A stretch of DNA of 42,000 nucleotides from Chrysomallon squamiferum (GCA_012295275.1 CM022671.1:26383322-26425321), one strand, 5' to 3'; counted from the first letter of the stretch, positions 23,601-36,200 are shown. The notes: a model not told the origin generated them from the letters alone. A program made the numbers and translations.

Positions 23601-24882
23601 TATTTTTATTAAAATTTACAGTTACTTAATATTTATTTTGTCTTGTCTGTCTGTCTGTTTTAAAAATTTTATGTCTGTGTTTTTTACATATTTATATTAT
23701 GGATTTCCATTTCAGTTGTCAAATGTGTTATTTTAGCTAGTCCAGGATTTGTGAAGGTACTATTTTCTTAAAATCTCTGTACTTATTTATGTATTATTCC
23801 TTGATATATTTTGATATGAAGAATAAAATTTTCAGACGTGTATTTGGATTAAGTTACTAAAATATAAAAGCTCTTATTTTTTTTCTTCTAAAGTTGGCTG
23901 CATAAATAAATTTTTTAGAAACATAAAAACACAAGTGCACCTTTCCAGTTGTAAAATTTAGGCTCACTTTAATCTTAGAAAATGACCTTCAATTTAAGAC
24001 CATGGGTATATTTATAGTTAATCTATTTTGACATATTATTAATCAAATCTGCATGTACATAAATAAGACATTTCAAACTAAACAGCAAAGATGCAGTGAA
24101 AATGGGTGAAAAAAAGCATCTCAGGTCACAATACATCTTAATATTTTACATTATTAATAAGAACCTTTTTACCTCCTTTCCTTCACAAACAAGTGTTTGT
24201 AATTTCACTTACCATTCTTTCACCATAACAATATTTTCAATCCTTTTGATTACATAATTTGTAAACTATAGACCCTTATTTTGTAATATCTTAAAATACA
24301 TTCATTCAGTTTAAACATTAGTAGATCATGTATATAATCTAATATTTCTTGTTTTATTCCTCTATATGTATTTTGGAAGTACATTTTTTATATTTAAATG
24401 TACTGAAATGTTCTGATCATCATCTTTTTATTTCACTGTAGGATCAGTTTGTAGATTACATGTTTCAACAAGCCGCAAAACACGACCAGAAGAATCTTCT
24501 TGACAACAGGTCGAAATTCATTCTTGTCCATTCTTCTTCAGGGTTCAAGCACTCGTTAAAAGGTAACATTCTGGGCCACCTGTTGAGTGTATTCTTATTC
24601 TTCATAGAGGAACGGGTAAAAGATAAAATAACAAATAAGAGACATTATGTTAAATATTGTGATGAAGAAAAGGTGGTCATAGATTTTAAAATCGTTCATG
24701 TTTATATCTTATGACTTATTATTATATCCATTTTTATTATTATTGTTGTTCTTACTGATGTTGTTATTATTACTATTATTATTATTATTATTATGTTATT
24801 ATTAGTACTATTGTTGGTGGTGGTGGTGGTGGTGGTGGTGGTGGTTGTTGTTGTTGTTGTTGTTCTTCTTCTTCTTCTTCTT

Positions 24883-24913
<31 letters not shown>

Positions 24914-26823
24914 TTATTATTATTATTATTATTATGATTGTACAGAGGTTTTGTGTGATCCTGCCTTATCATCCAAGCTAGCTGACACAAAAGCAGCAGG
25001 AGAAGTAAAAGCTCTTGATGATTTCTATCAGATGTTGCAGTCAGATCCTGATAGGGCATACTATGGGTAATTGTTGTTGTTTTTAATACGCTTTAAATTA
25101 GAACTACCTATATTAATTCACAATGTCTTAATTCTTTATATTTTCTATAATCTGTATAAATTTGATTGAATTTTACTATTGTTAACTTGTAGTCCTTACA
25201 GAAATGATTATCAAAATAGAACTTCAGGGGATTATAAGAAAAGCAGTGTGATTTTAAAATTGTTTTGTGTTTGTGTTTCAGTGTAGGACATGTTGAAAGG
25301 GCAGCAGAACTTCAAGCTATTGTTACATTATTAATATCAGATGAACTTTTCAGGTAACAGCGTGACTATTTTACAACAACTTTCTCTTTATTATTAATGA
25401 TATTATTTTTATTAGTAGTAGTAGTAGTAGTGTTATATATTATTATTATTGTTGTTGTTGTTATTATTATTACCTCCAAGCAACCATCTTTTTATATTTC
25501 ATTAACAATAAATTTATTTGACTTATTTAAATTTCTATGGTATTATTAATATTTACAAACAATCATTTATTTCTTTACAGAATTACTTACTTAATTTAGT
25601 ACTTATTAACACCTCAGTAAAGTCATGAATATTTTCATGTGTGAAAAAATCTGGATCATGAAACACAATACTATAAAAATATATTGTGAAGTCATGAATT
25701 GCATTTTTTCATTTTTTTTTTTTTTTTTTTTATTACTTAAAATGCCTATAACAGTCCCTGAATTTTGTTGTTCAGTGTAAATAAACTATGTATTTATTCC
25801 ATTTAAGATCAAAAGACCTGACTGAAAGAAAGAGATATGTGAAACTTAGTAGACACAGTCAGAGAAAGTGGTGGTGATGTGAAGATATTTTCCAGTTTAC
25901 ATGTTTCTGGAGAACGTAAGGGTTACAGTTTCTTTTACAGTTCTATTTTATCTCGAAAACCAAAAATGATTTTATAAGTAAGACATACTGATAATATTTA
26001 ATACTAAACCTAATAAAAATATAGCATATGTAGTTCTGTCACATTGTATAAAACTGAAATTAACATTACATATTTTTTACAAGGAATAAAAATTCTGTTT
26101 GGATGTAAATAAACTGCTTAAAATAAATATTGCTGTCAGTTTTGTAATAAATAGTGCTGTTATAAGTCAGTTTACTGTGGCTAAGAACTCTGTGTTATTA
26201 TAACTGTCTTACAGTGGTCATATTAAAGGTCCAAGGGAAATAACTATGAATGTTTTATTACTAAAACTGAACTGGAATGTACAATAAATGTGCTCATATT
26301 CAGTTGTTTTGTTGGATGTATGTATAATACTAATAGAAGTCACTTGAACAGTTTAAGCTAGCAGTATTTTCTGTATACTGTATTAACACCTTAGCAGCTT
26401 AAGGTTCTTTCAGAGGTTAGGTTTATAATTATTTTAACCATTGGTATACCACAAAATAATGTGTCTTTAGGTGTCTACTGGTGTTGATTAGTAAAATGTT
26501 TCTATATGTACATTTTCGTGCAATTAACACAAATGTAATTAACTGACTTCGAACAGTTGCTGTAATGAATAAATAATTACTTGCTGCTCACAGAAACTGG
26601 GAAGCACTGGAAACAATCATGCTTTTGGTATATTTATGGATGTTTCAGATATATTTGTTAGATTATAAATTACAGACAGGAAATGCATCATTTAATTTTG
26701 GTTATGTGTATTGTTAATAAAAATGTTTTGTTTTCATCTGTTACAGAGCTGGGTCAGTTGTCTGGTGTCTGTGCTATTTTGAGATTCCCAATGCAGGATA
26801 CAGAAGATTCAGATGAAGACTGA
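20679..26823 (+). CDS. PELO: Pelota (Dom34), ribosome rescue factor, 12 exons, one frameshift
   Basis: Exons: 20679-20719, 21108-21200, 21688-21838, 22174-22264, 22544-22707, 23308-23368, 23716-23756, 24442-24562, 24946-25066, 25282-25353, 25808-25915, 26747-26823; all borders are GT/AG and phases match. Pelota binds the empty A site of stalled ribosomes with HBS1 and promotes subunit splitting with ABCE1. The protein shows the three eRF1-like domains: an Sm-like N domain opening MKLVKREI, a middle domain with NIPRKRKG (166-173) and PGF (210-212) and no GGQ, and a C domain with [15 protein letters not shown]. Length would be 379 residues against 385 in human. Exon 11 has one base too many: frame 0 reads through codon 332 (CTT) into a TGA at 25875-25877, giving 341 residues, while conserved sequence continues in +1 to the TGA at 26821. 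The introns and other exons are intact, so this is not a retrocopy. Assembly error, a damaged allele or +1 frameshifting are all possible. Confidence 0.95.
23464..23512. repeat. (TG)n-rich tract in pelota intron 6
   Basis: Interrupted TG repeats pass into a GTATGTATATATATG stretch. The remainder of the longer pelota introns (21201-21687, 22708-23307, 23757-24441, 25354-25807, 25916-26746) is AT-rich with nothing else recognised, and no box C/D snoRNA was found. Confidence 0.8.
24724..24940. repeat. Compound trinucleotide microsatellite in pelota intron 8
   Basis: Runs of TTA, then GGT, TTG, TTC and TTA again fill the second half of the intron and end a few bases before the exon 9 acceptor TACAG. 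The TTC run of about 17 units provides the pyrimidine tract. Confidence 0.95.
25840..25877 (+). other. PELO: Frame overlap in pelota exon 11 with a CTT-AGT-A site
   Basis: The +1 frame is closed by TGA at 25840-25842 and frame 0 by TGA at 25875-25877, so any shift must happen between them. At 25842-25853 the bases are AAA CTT AGT AGA in frame 0. Slipping from CTT to TTA and then reading GTA GAC gives K-L-V-D, the conserved residues. One surplus T or A explains it equally well. The frame-0 stop is 38 nt from the last exon junction, probably too close to trigger strong nonsense-mediated decay. Confidence 0.85.
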
Positions 26824-26837
26824 GTCAGCTAACCACA

Positions 26838-26843
26838 AATAAA
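26838..26843 (+). terminator. Pelota polyadenylation signal
   Basis: AATAAA 15 bp after the stop codon, implying a very short 3' untranslated region. Later AATAAA copies could serve longer forms. Confidence 0.5.
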
Positions 26844-29607
26844 AGTTTTACAATAGGAAAACCAAACAGTATTTGCACGTGTCAGTGTGATTATTTCAAA
26901 CCCAGTTATTCTAAGGAGGTGTCTGACAGTAACATGACAACACCTAAAACTTGCCATTCTACTTTTAGTAAAAACAAAAAGTCAGTGTGTAGAAAGTATT
27001 TAAAATATATTTTCAATAACGCTTTGCCAAATGGACTATATTTTATGGAATTGGAATTTAACTGTTTTATATCAATAGCACTATTGACACAGCGTGGAAG
27101 AAATTGTGGTTTTGATGGTACATCTTTAGAAATATTTATCCAGGTTTAAATTTTAATATTGCATTAAATGAATTCCTTTACAATACAGTGGATTTATTTA
27201 TTATACAGAGATTAATTTTGTTCTGCAAACAAAAACAGGTTTGGTTTTAATGTTTGGTGTATTCACATCAGTGTGTTCAGAGCATAAAAGCATTGCTTGT
27301 ACTCCTTTATCAAAGATTGGTGATTTGTTGTTTAACATGATGTTAAAAAATGGCCTCAGTATTCTGTTTTAAAATAATATAAAGTTATTTTTGATAAGTT
27401 ATTGTAGTTGTTGAAAATGCTGAATGCTAGTGAAAAGTGCAATTTATTTATTTATTATTAATAGTATTCTTTTTTGTTATGATTGGGCATAAAAAGACTT
27501 AGGAAAGTAGGGACATTTCTTTTTTTTTTTAAATCCAGGGTTTAAAAAAACACATTTTTGCAGCCAGTTAAATTATAAATTGATTTAGATAGAAACAAAC
27601 TTGTAAAAAAAACAAAATAATTCTGTCACTATGTCTGTCATAATATCTGTTTCTCTATTTGGTTTTCATTCATTTCTTTTTTCTTCTGATAATGTATATG
27701 AAAGCCTAAACACTGGCATTCACATTTTATTTCAAACATGAGTGCTGTTAATTGATAATGTTGTTTTGGAAGGGGGTTTGATATTGAATAAATGCATTTA
27801 AAAAAAATTTAAAACATGTAAAATCAGGTGACACTATTGCCTTGAAATGTAGAAGCCTTCAAAACTAAAAACAACAATTGTTTTTAATATAACTCTTCTA
27901 CTAATTTCAGTTTTAAAAAACTCATATATCTTGCATTTTTGTTATATTAAGCAATACTAGTGTGTAGCATTTTTTTTTTTTTTTTTTTTGTAATTTATTT
28001 TATACATGATAATAGTGATAATAAAAAATCATTATTAAAATTTGTTCACTCAAAATAAAAAAAATAAAAATACATATATACTGGAATGAAGATATTAATT
28101 TACTCTGTTTTCAGTGCTTTCATTTTTTCTTTTTATTACATACAAAATAATACAACACTTTCATATAATGAAATGCAAATAAAACAATAGATCACAAATC
28201 ACCATTTTAATATATTTAATTACACTTAAGCAGCACTCTGCAGAATAATACATATATGCAATATGAAGAAACAATATTTTAAACAGCATAGTTTAAACAT
28301 AATAATACATAAACTAGAAATGTTTTTCCACTAAGCAAAATTACTTATAGAGCAAGTTATATAACTGTGATACATTGTGATTATTAAGGTAAGCAGTGCT
28401 TGCCTTTCTTTTAATTTTATTTCATCAATTTTAAACCTACATTTAATAAAATATTTTTTTCTGTAAGAAAAAAACAACAAATATATATATATATATATAT
28501 TCGTTATTTTCCTGCAACTGAGTTACCATTAAAATAAAAACATTTATTTGAAGATTTCCTTATGAAAAATGCTATTTCTTCATCAAATTTTGGTGAAAAT
28601 ATATCAAAATGGTCTGAATAAAACTATTTCAATTTGGATAGCTTGTGTTATTTATTATTTTATTTTAAAATAATGAAGTTTTTTTTGTTGTTGTTTTACC
28701 CCTGAATTCTGAATTCTTAATAGTAAATGTGTAATATATATATATATATTTTCTATATATTTAATGAGATACATATATTTTTAATAAGTGCAAAGTTCAA
28801 AATGATTTAATATGTCATGATTATTTTCAAATAAATATATTAGATATTTCTCATTAGATCCCCAGAGATTTGAAGTAACTAGGAAAATTAAGTTAAAAGC
28901 AATTGGCTTTTCAGATATTATACTTTATTAGCTATGACATTTAGATATTATCAGTTTTTCTAAAACAACATCCAAATTCCAAAAAACTACTTATTATCAA
29001 TTAAATTAAACAGATAAAAAAAAAAAAAAAAAAAAAAAAAATGAAATATAGAAAATTCTCTCTTGCTCTCTGATTTAAATTAACTAAAAACATTATTACC
29101 ATTATGTCATTATTACCATACTCAATTTTTTTGTTGTTGTTCCTTCTTTTTTGTTCTTCTTTTTATTATTCTATTATTAATGCAATTTAAGAAAATGCTT
29201 AAAAAATTACTTTAACAAAATACATGATTAAATCTGCTCTTTCCCTTTGTGATTGTCATGTTTTTAAATAATAATGAGAAGAAAAAAAAATATCCGAAAT
29301 CTTAAATGTCTCACTTTAGGCGATCTTTTTTCTCTCTCAATCTTAAATGATAAAGTACTGTCTCTTTTCAAATGTAATATTTCAAGAGATAACATACAGG
29401 AAATAAGATGATAACAATTAGGTTTTTGTTAGTTAAACTAAGACGACATATTTGAGTAACTGCCAAAGGCTCTGTAGTTCTCTGATAACAGCTTGTTTAC
29501 TGTTAACATGCATTTCCAATTTTTAAAGAAAAAAAAAAAAAAAAAAACCCATCAAAAATGTTTTTTTTTTATTGAAACAAAATGATAGGCGGATGCACAA
29601 ATAGATT
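26844..29607. other. AT-rich intergenic stretch after pelota
   Basis: Many A and T homopolymers (near 27965, 29015 and 29530) and TA runs (28480, 28735). I see no supported gene. The 76-codon frame at 26919 has no homology that I recognise. Confidence 0.6.
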
Positions 29608-29754
29608 TTATGAAGCACCGCGGGCATTTTCCTCTCCAATTTTCTTGTCGATTTTTTGTTTTTCTTCGTCTTTTAATGAAACTAATTTTGCTGTAATGAT
29701 GACACACTTTCCCCTTTTCTTGATCCGCTTCAGGAATCGTTTTAAATGAATGTC
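29608..29754 (-). CDS. Candidate terminal exon, unknown gene
   Basis: Minus-strand frame of 48 codons ending in TAA, richer in GC than its surroundings. It contains RIKKRGKCVIITAKLVSL and, at the end, IGEENARGAS. The composition is protein-like. A tract of at least 24 T residues precedes it on that strand, but no good AG acceptor sits at the edge; the nearest is inside, after CTGAAG. I do not recognise the family. It might equally be a decayed retrocopy or a conserved non-coding element. Confidence 0.28.
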   Translation of the reverse strand, partial: DIHLKRFLKRIKKRGKCVIITAKLVSLKDEEKQKIDKKIGEENARGAS

Positions 29755-29799
29755 AAAAAAAAAAAAAAAAAAAAAAAAAATCGAAAATGGTTTGTGCTC

Positions 29800-29917
29800 C
29801 TATTTAATGGCTAGATGGTTTATACGAAGGTCGCAGAAATAATTATCCTCACAGCATCCATCAGCTGATTTCCCATTTTTGCCAATCCTCCGCAGATTTG
29901 TGAGAATATGAAAAATC
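29800..29917 (-). other. GC-richer island with an acceptor and overlapping open frames
   Basis: On the minus strand, CCTAATCAG at 29918 precedes sequence open in more than one frame. One reads DFSYSHKSAEDWQKWEIS then stop. Another runs 38 codons and includes NGKSADGCCEDNYFCDLRIN. It may belong to the same unknown gene as the block at 29608-29754. The frame cannot be chosen from sequence alone. Confidence 0.22.
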
Positions 29918-29954
29918 CTGATTAGGTTTTGTATTAAAGCATAACATTAACAGT

Positions 29955-31430
29955 GACTTACAGTAACTAAAAACTTCCAAAGTACAAATTGAATAGTTAT
30001 CATTATGTACTTATAATCTGATAGATGAATCAGAAAAAATTATTATTATTATTTCTAGTTGATTTATTGACAGTGTGAAAAAAAAATAAGAATAAAAATA
30101 AAATAAATAAAACTCATGAGCTTATTAAGTGCGCAGCGTGCAGATAACTCGGTAAATTCTAGCAATCAATTCAGTCCATTGTCTGGCACATTAATATATA
30201 AGAAGTGTGTGCTCGTGACTTCTCTTATACAACTGGTCAACAGAAAACCATAGTTCAGTTACAATTAACTCTTTTGTCGATAGCGTAACTTTGCTTGTTA
30301 CCAAACTTATCATCACATACGTCATAAACTTGATATATCGTCTAACATCTAACATGTCACCGAGAGCTCATTTGTTTTGTTACGATATTTCCCGATACCG
30401 TGTCGTGACTAAGCATGTTTTCGTTTAACACGACCATGTTTATGCATCGTGTATTTCTTAGAGCTTTTGGAATTATGTAATCTTTTTTTTACTGTTTTGG
30501 AATCATGAAAAAAATTGAGAAATATTAACATTTTTCAGATTAAAAAGACAAACACACAGAATTATTTAATGCACACATACATATACACACACACATTCAG
30601 TTGCGGACCTACTGAAGCCTGAACTACTGTTCGAAACCCTTCGCAAGCAGCAAGGAGATCTGGTTAACCACCGTTATCTTCTACAGTCAGCTTGTTCCAT
30701 GACAGATCACTGTAAATCTTTTACAAATTTAACCACGACATCTGAGATTTGGATTAAAAATATCAAGCAATGTGGACTAAAGTCGCTTCTTGGATTAAGG
30801 GATTAAGGGCCCTGAAACTTAAGCTTCGTTAGTTTCAGAATAGATCCACCCTTGCATACATTTCAACAATTAATTAATGTTTGTTGAATTGCTTTTTCAA
30901 CTACAAAACAACAACAACAACAACAAAATAAATAAAAAAATTAATAAATAATAAATACACTGTAAACACACACACACACAAACAAAAAAACAACAACAAC
31001 AACACAAAACAAAACAAAAACATTAATAAATGCCATCAGTCCTAGACAGTGTTTTAATGTAACCAGTAATTGCTAAGAATAAACTTAATATTGGTAAAGC
31101 AAATATCTAAATCATGCTGAGCTGGGAATTTTCGCTATTACTTTGTCGCGAGTTAGTTTGAAGTAATGTGTTTTTAACCGAGTGAAAATTACGTTGTCTC
31201 TTAGACTGGCTCTCAGTTTGACTCCGAAATGTCAGAGGAGACGGACCGCGGCAAAAATATAACCTAGATTAAGACGAAGACAGAAGAGGTTGATCTTAAA
31301 TAGTGCATAAGACGGGGGCTGTGATAAAAGACAGGTTAGAGATAATATAGTTTTACTCGTAAAAGATGAAAACTTAGACAGGACGGGATACGTAATGATA
31401 TCAACGATGGTTTCATATTTATATAATCTA
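29955..31430. other. Non-coding stretch
   Basis: Contains AAC/AAAT-type runs near 30905-30960 and 30970-31015. A slightly GC-richer segment at 30595-30850 has no long open frame. No gene is supported. Confidence 0.5.
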
Positions 31431-31439
31431 ACTGTCGCT

Positions 31440-32115
31440 TGTGAGACTAGTAGTCGATACTTACCGAAAATACCATTAATCCGTTCCAGCCCCCCGAAAA
31501 ACCACCCGAAATTAACGTGTTTTTAAATAAGAAAAATGTATTTATAAATGACAGATGTTGTATAAAAACAAAAAGAAAGAGAATGTAAAGATATAAATTG
31601 GTTTTGTAAAGTGTATTTATCTTTGAGATCAGACAAATTATTTTAACGCCTTTGGCTAGAGTTACAGCCTTTATCGACTCGTGCGTCAGTATGGTACATA
31701 TCTTAGAAGTACTCCGCTCGTACTGCGCCCGTACTGCCTAGCCAAGTCGCCTATACGCACACACCTCGCTCATGTTTTTCTATGATTTCATGCTTTTATT
31801 CAATGGACTTCATCTGCCTCTTCTTCTCAGCACTGTCCTTTGCTGTCACTTTCTTTGGATTCATGGTCTGAAAAAAGAAATTTGGCAAAACACTCCACAA
31901 GACGTGAGTACAACACAACAGAGATGCTTCCGCATGTGAAGTAAACGATTGAGACGCGCGTGATTCTGGCCGGATGTTATATTGTTCGTTGCTCCAACTA
32001 GCGGCGGCGTGTCTGAAACTCGCTCGTAACTCGGATTTTGGCTCGCAACTCAAAGGAAAAACTCGCCTGGGCAACTGCTCGTAACTTGAGACACTCGTAA
32101 GTCGAGGTACCACTG
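31440..32115 (-). mobile_element. Truncated Tigger-like (pogo) transposon
   Basis: On the minus strand the element opens at 32115 with CAGTGGTACCTCGACTTACG next to a TA. It continues with TTACGAG-type repeats, then a short coding start, MNPKKVTAKDSAEKKRQMKS at 31862 downward, typical of the N-terminus of Tigger/jerky transposases, closed by a stop at 31796-31798. Near 31465-31500 the sequence GGGGGGCTGGAACGGATTAA matches the 3' part of Tigger elements as I know them. Most of the transposase is missing and the 3' inverted repeat is not found, so it is dead. The 112-codon frame across it is mostly untranslated leader. Confidence 0.75.
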
Positions 32116-32117
32116 TA

Positions 32118-35100
32118 TATTCAGGCACGAGCACTTAGAAACGCACTTAAACGTAAAATTGAAATCACAATTGTACCCTTCAATAAATATTATGAAACCC
32201 ACAAACGATTTTATATTGTTTATTTATTTTTCAACAAGTGTATCTTCGAATAATGATAGTTTGCTTTGACATGAACAATCTTGAAAAAAACAAAAACAAC
32301 CGCAAATGATGACCAGATAGGTGGGAAAACAGAGAGAGAGAGAGAGAAAAAAAAAAAAAATGTCGGACCTTAATTTATAAATTCAGATTAAAGAGTACAA
32401 TGTTACTATTGCGTGTCAATTCACTCAGGCACCAGTGATTGTCAGATATATTACAATTTTCTGCAAAGAATCCTACTGGAAAAAAAAAAAATCTGAAATT
32501 GTTCCTGCGTTAAATTCGTCGATTCTCAATTCATCATTTAAAAAACTGTGTTTTGCATCACCGTTGTTCTGATATATTGCAGTTCGTCACACCATCAGCG
32601 GAAGAAGAGCAATGTAAACAGAAAAAAAATTGTCATCTTGGTGTATTAATAAGATTTTTTCTTTCTGTGTTTGCTTTTTTCCACTGTTTTCTAGGTTTCA
32701 ATCATTTAATGTCTAAACGAGTGGTTTTTCTTTTTCTTTTTTCATCGAACATAGCTCCAAGCAAATGTTTAATTTACATTAAAGAAAACACATTTATTAC
32801 AAGACAAAAATGTGTATCATTACATTAAAGAATAATAGTTATGTTTTTAAAAACTAAAAAGAAAGCTGATAATGATTATAAAAAAGAGGAAATGAGGTTT
32901 TTGAAAAATAGTTTATTCTGGAAAAAAAAAAAAAGTATGATTTTGAAAATTGAATTCTGTTGTTTTTGCTTCTAGCTCTATATGCTGTGGTTAAATGTCC
33001 TCAGTGCTAACACGAAACGTGATGAATGGAATAAGCAAATGAACCGACTGAGCCATTTTCGTTTTCTTTTCCATCCAAAATTCTTTGCGCAATTACTAGG
33101 GACTTTGGCATATGTTTTTCTGATATATATAGTCAAACAAAAGATGTATAAATCGATATTAAGAATATATAAATATATATATATATAAAACAACATACGT
33201 CATTCTAAATATGATTTTTATCAGTACAGTATTACATTTACCATCTTAGTTTTTTTTTCAAACAATTCTAGCGTCCGTCTGACATAGACCGTGTAACAAA
33301 AAAAGCCAAACTGCTTCATCTGCCAAGCGTTGTTAATCAGTTTAGTTCGAGTACTATTCAGACAGTCATGACATTTAACTAATTGACATTTTAACTAGAA
33401 GAAATACCTTTGATGTCTGATATATTTTCCCCAGCAAGCTTGTTACGTTTTATTGGACGGACAGACAGAGATAAGGATCTTTAGAAGTCGTCGTTGTAGT
33501 AACATTAGTGTTGCTAAAGACTTACTGCAGTCGAGTGGTAGTTAATCGTAAAACCAGATTGTGTGGTAACACTGAAGCAAAGAAATCTGACTAAATATTA
33601 CTAAATACTTGTTGAGTTTTGGCTCACTAGATAATCACGAAGAACAAACGAAAGTAAATTGGCGAATGAAGTGGAAGAAACAGATTACAATATGTAACTG
33701 GCTGAAGATGTGTAGTCTTCATTTTAAAGCTTTTATGACTTCGGTTGTAACAAAACTGTAACCGCTGTAGTTGTTCAGTGTTTGCGGCAAAACGTTTCAT
33801 CTTGAAAGTTACGTGCATTTCTAATGGCTGCCTAATATTCTGCCCGTACTTATTGCGTTCATGTAGCAGTTTCCTAATGATATAAGGCTCATATTAAAAT
33901 AACGTAAATTTATTCACTTTTATAACAACGTAGGAACTGTAAATATTCTGTAAGATGTACAAAAATTATTACTATTTCAGATATAACAAAAACTATAATA
34001 ATTACAGGACTTTAAGATAAATAAATAATTAAATTATATAATAATAATAACAGTAGTAGTAGTAGTAGTAGTATTAATAGTAATAAATAAATAAATGAAA
34101 ATCCTCTGAAATATTACCCTGGATGAGTAATATTCCAACAGCAATTAATATATTTTCAAAGTGGTGGCAGTGCTAGTTTAATTCTATGTAAAATGTTAAG
34201 GTGAAATCTGTTAATATTCAGTGTACTTCTTGTGGAAATTTTTCATTTTACAGGAAATTGTAATTCTCAGATACTGGTCTTACATTGCATAAAGTAATAT
34301 TCAGTTGTGTACAACGATCTTTATTGTACCGAAACTTGTTTCATCTGGAGTTTAATCAAAAGAGAATTCCTATTTGTAACAAGCGATCTAAGTCGAGTTA
34401 CGAGCAGAGAATCATCTCGTAAGGTTTATCTATATTATTAATGCATCTGTTTCACACCAGATTATTTCTTTATCGTTATTTTATGCAAGAAAAGTCACCA
34501 ACAACGGACCTCGTTTAGTTTATCAGGCTGGCGAAATACTTCAGACGAACCTTCACGATTACAGAGAAAAATGCTGCAGATCCCGTGGGAACAAAAGCTC
34601 ACATTAAGGCTAGGTCGTTTTGTCGCAGTATGCGATGTCGCATGGAAATTAATTTAACCGCAGAGTATGCATAACACAGCTCTTTATTACTTCAGGAAAA
34701 TTGTGGTTCTTAGCACGTTCCGCCCTCATAGATTTTATCGGCGAGTTATAATGCAACACGCGAGCAAGAATCAGAAAATTAATAGAACTTTTCTAAATAT
34801 GATTAGACGAGAAGATGTGCAGAGGGGGAGTCATTATGTGCGGCGTGACTCGATAGTTCAGATGTAATATGCTAGGTAATCTGTTGTATTAACTTTGTTA
34901 AATTATTTATTAACTCCCATCTCTCGTTCAATAAGGCGCATTATAAATTTCTTCCGCAGCCGAACGTTGCAGTGCATTTTTGTCTAACATAAAAATGCAA
35001 CTCGAATTCTACAAATTAATACCAAGAGAAGATGGGAACGATTTCATCTGCTGTCTGCCTGTTTTTAGTACTTACTGTAAGTTAATAAAATGTATCTTTA

Positions 35101-35868
35101 ATTAAAAAGATGATTTGTTAAAATGAACTTCTTCAATTTCTGAACGCATGCAGAGCGGTCTAGTCTTGGGGTGGGGGACGCAGCACTCAAGGGGAAAAAA
35201 TCGACTATCCTCCATTCTGGTAAAATGTTCGTCTGTAGTAGCTGTAACATTAGTGATTAGGATTATCGGCAGTTTTTTTTTTTTTTTTTCTTAGATGTTG
35301 GAATCTTATAAACGATGAGTTATTTAAATAATTTATATTTATAAAAACATTTCTAAAGACAATATTCATTTCATTTTGAATAATAAGCCAATTATTCTAG
35401 GTTAGTGTGCTTCGTTGCACGTCTGCTTACCAAGACATTAACTTAATACCACTTTACAGAGTTTCAGCAACGCTAACTCTATTAACGTAGATTTTAAAAG
35501 CAAAGTCTTGTTCTCACACGGAGAACACATCGGTAGGCATTTTACTAGGTCCTGGCACTGAAGTCTTTAATTCAGTATGCAGCTAACCCTCAGAAAATGG
35601 GTCAGTGACTCGTTTAAGACATTAACAGATTTTTAATTATCGATTCCTATTCAGGTTTTCACGTTCTAGCTATACGTCAACAAAAATAAACCGATTTCTG
35701 AATTTATTTCCTTTGGGAAACCTTAATGCAAGATCAAAGAACAAAATTAAGATTAAAAAAAAAAATACGTCCCCTAAATCCTGCAGATTCAGAATTTAGT
35801 AAAAAACAACAACAAAAAAGCAAAAACAAAATAACAACAACAATATCAACATGAACAACAACAATAAC

Positions 35869-35906
<38 letters not shown>

Positions 35907-35955
35907 TAATAATAATAATAATAATATTGATGATAATGATAATGATGATGTTAAT
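32118..35955. other. Long stretch without a recognisable gene
   Basis: AT-rich sequence with an (AG)n run followed by A-run at 32331-32359, (TA)n at 33172-33187, AGT repeats near 34052-34072 and an AAT tract at 35866-35925. Open frames here are short and of low complexity. Confidence 0.55.
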
Positions 35956-35962
35956 GGTTATA

Positions 35963-36200
35963 AGAGGCAGAGTCATCCGACTTAAGTCCGAGTGTGAATC
36001 TGAATACACCAAAGTTATTCATTCACACAAGTCTTGAGAGCTTAAAGCTGAATACTCCAGTGATATTCATACTAATCTTGAGAACTTAAAGCGGAATATG
36101 CCAATTTTATTTATACTTATCGATTAAAGGTAAACGTGAATACGCCAGTGTCCTTCGTACTAATCAAGAGAACGTAAAGCTGATTACTCTGATTATAATA
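35963..36200. repeat. 44-bp minisatellite, short copy
   Basis: Begins AAGAGGCAGAGTCATCCGAC and then carries about five units of the form TAAAGCTGAATACGCCAGTG...TTCATACTAATCTTGAGAAC. The opening 35 bp match 40438 almost base for base, and the unit order corresponds to units 1 and 3 to 7 of the longer array at 40438. The two loci are therefore copies of one another. Confidence 0.9.

Noticed and set aside
24793-25059. Open frames of poly-Val/Leu and poly-Lys/Asn/His
   Set aside because: They are translations of trinucleotide repeats in a pelota intron.
20720-26746. Intronic box C/D snoRNAs in pelota
   Set aside because: ATGATGA-like and CTGA boxes occur singly, but no properly spaced pair with a terminal stem was found.
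20679-26823. Pelota as a dead pseudogene
   Set aside because: Eleven junctions and all other codons are intact, and a single extra base is the only fault. A decayed gene would show more damage.
30620-30660. GTTCGAAACCC resembling a tRNA T loop or tRNA-derived SINE
   Set aside because: The flanking bases do not form the T stem, and no A box is found at the expected distance.
32978-33196. Overlapping open frames on both strands
   Set aside because: Low-complexity AT sequence with a TA run, no splice context and no family resemblance.
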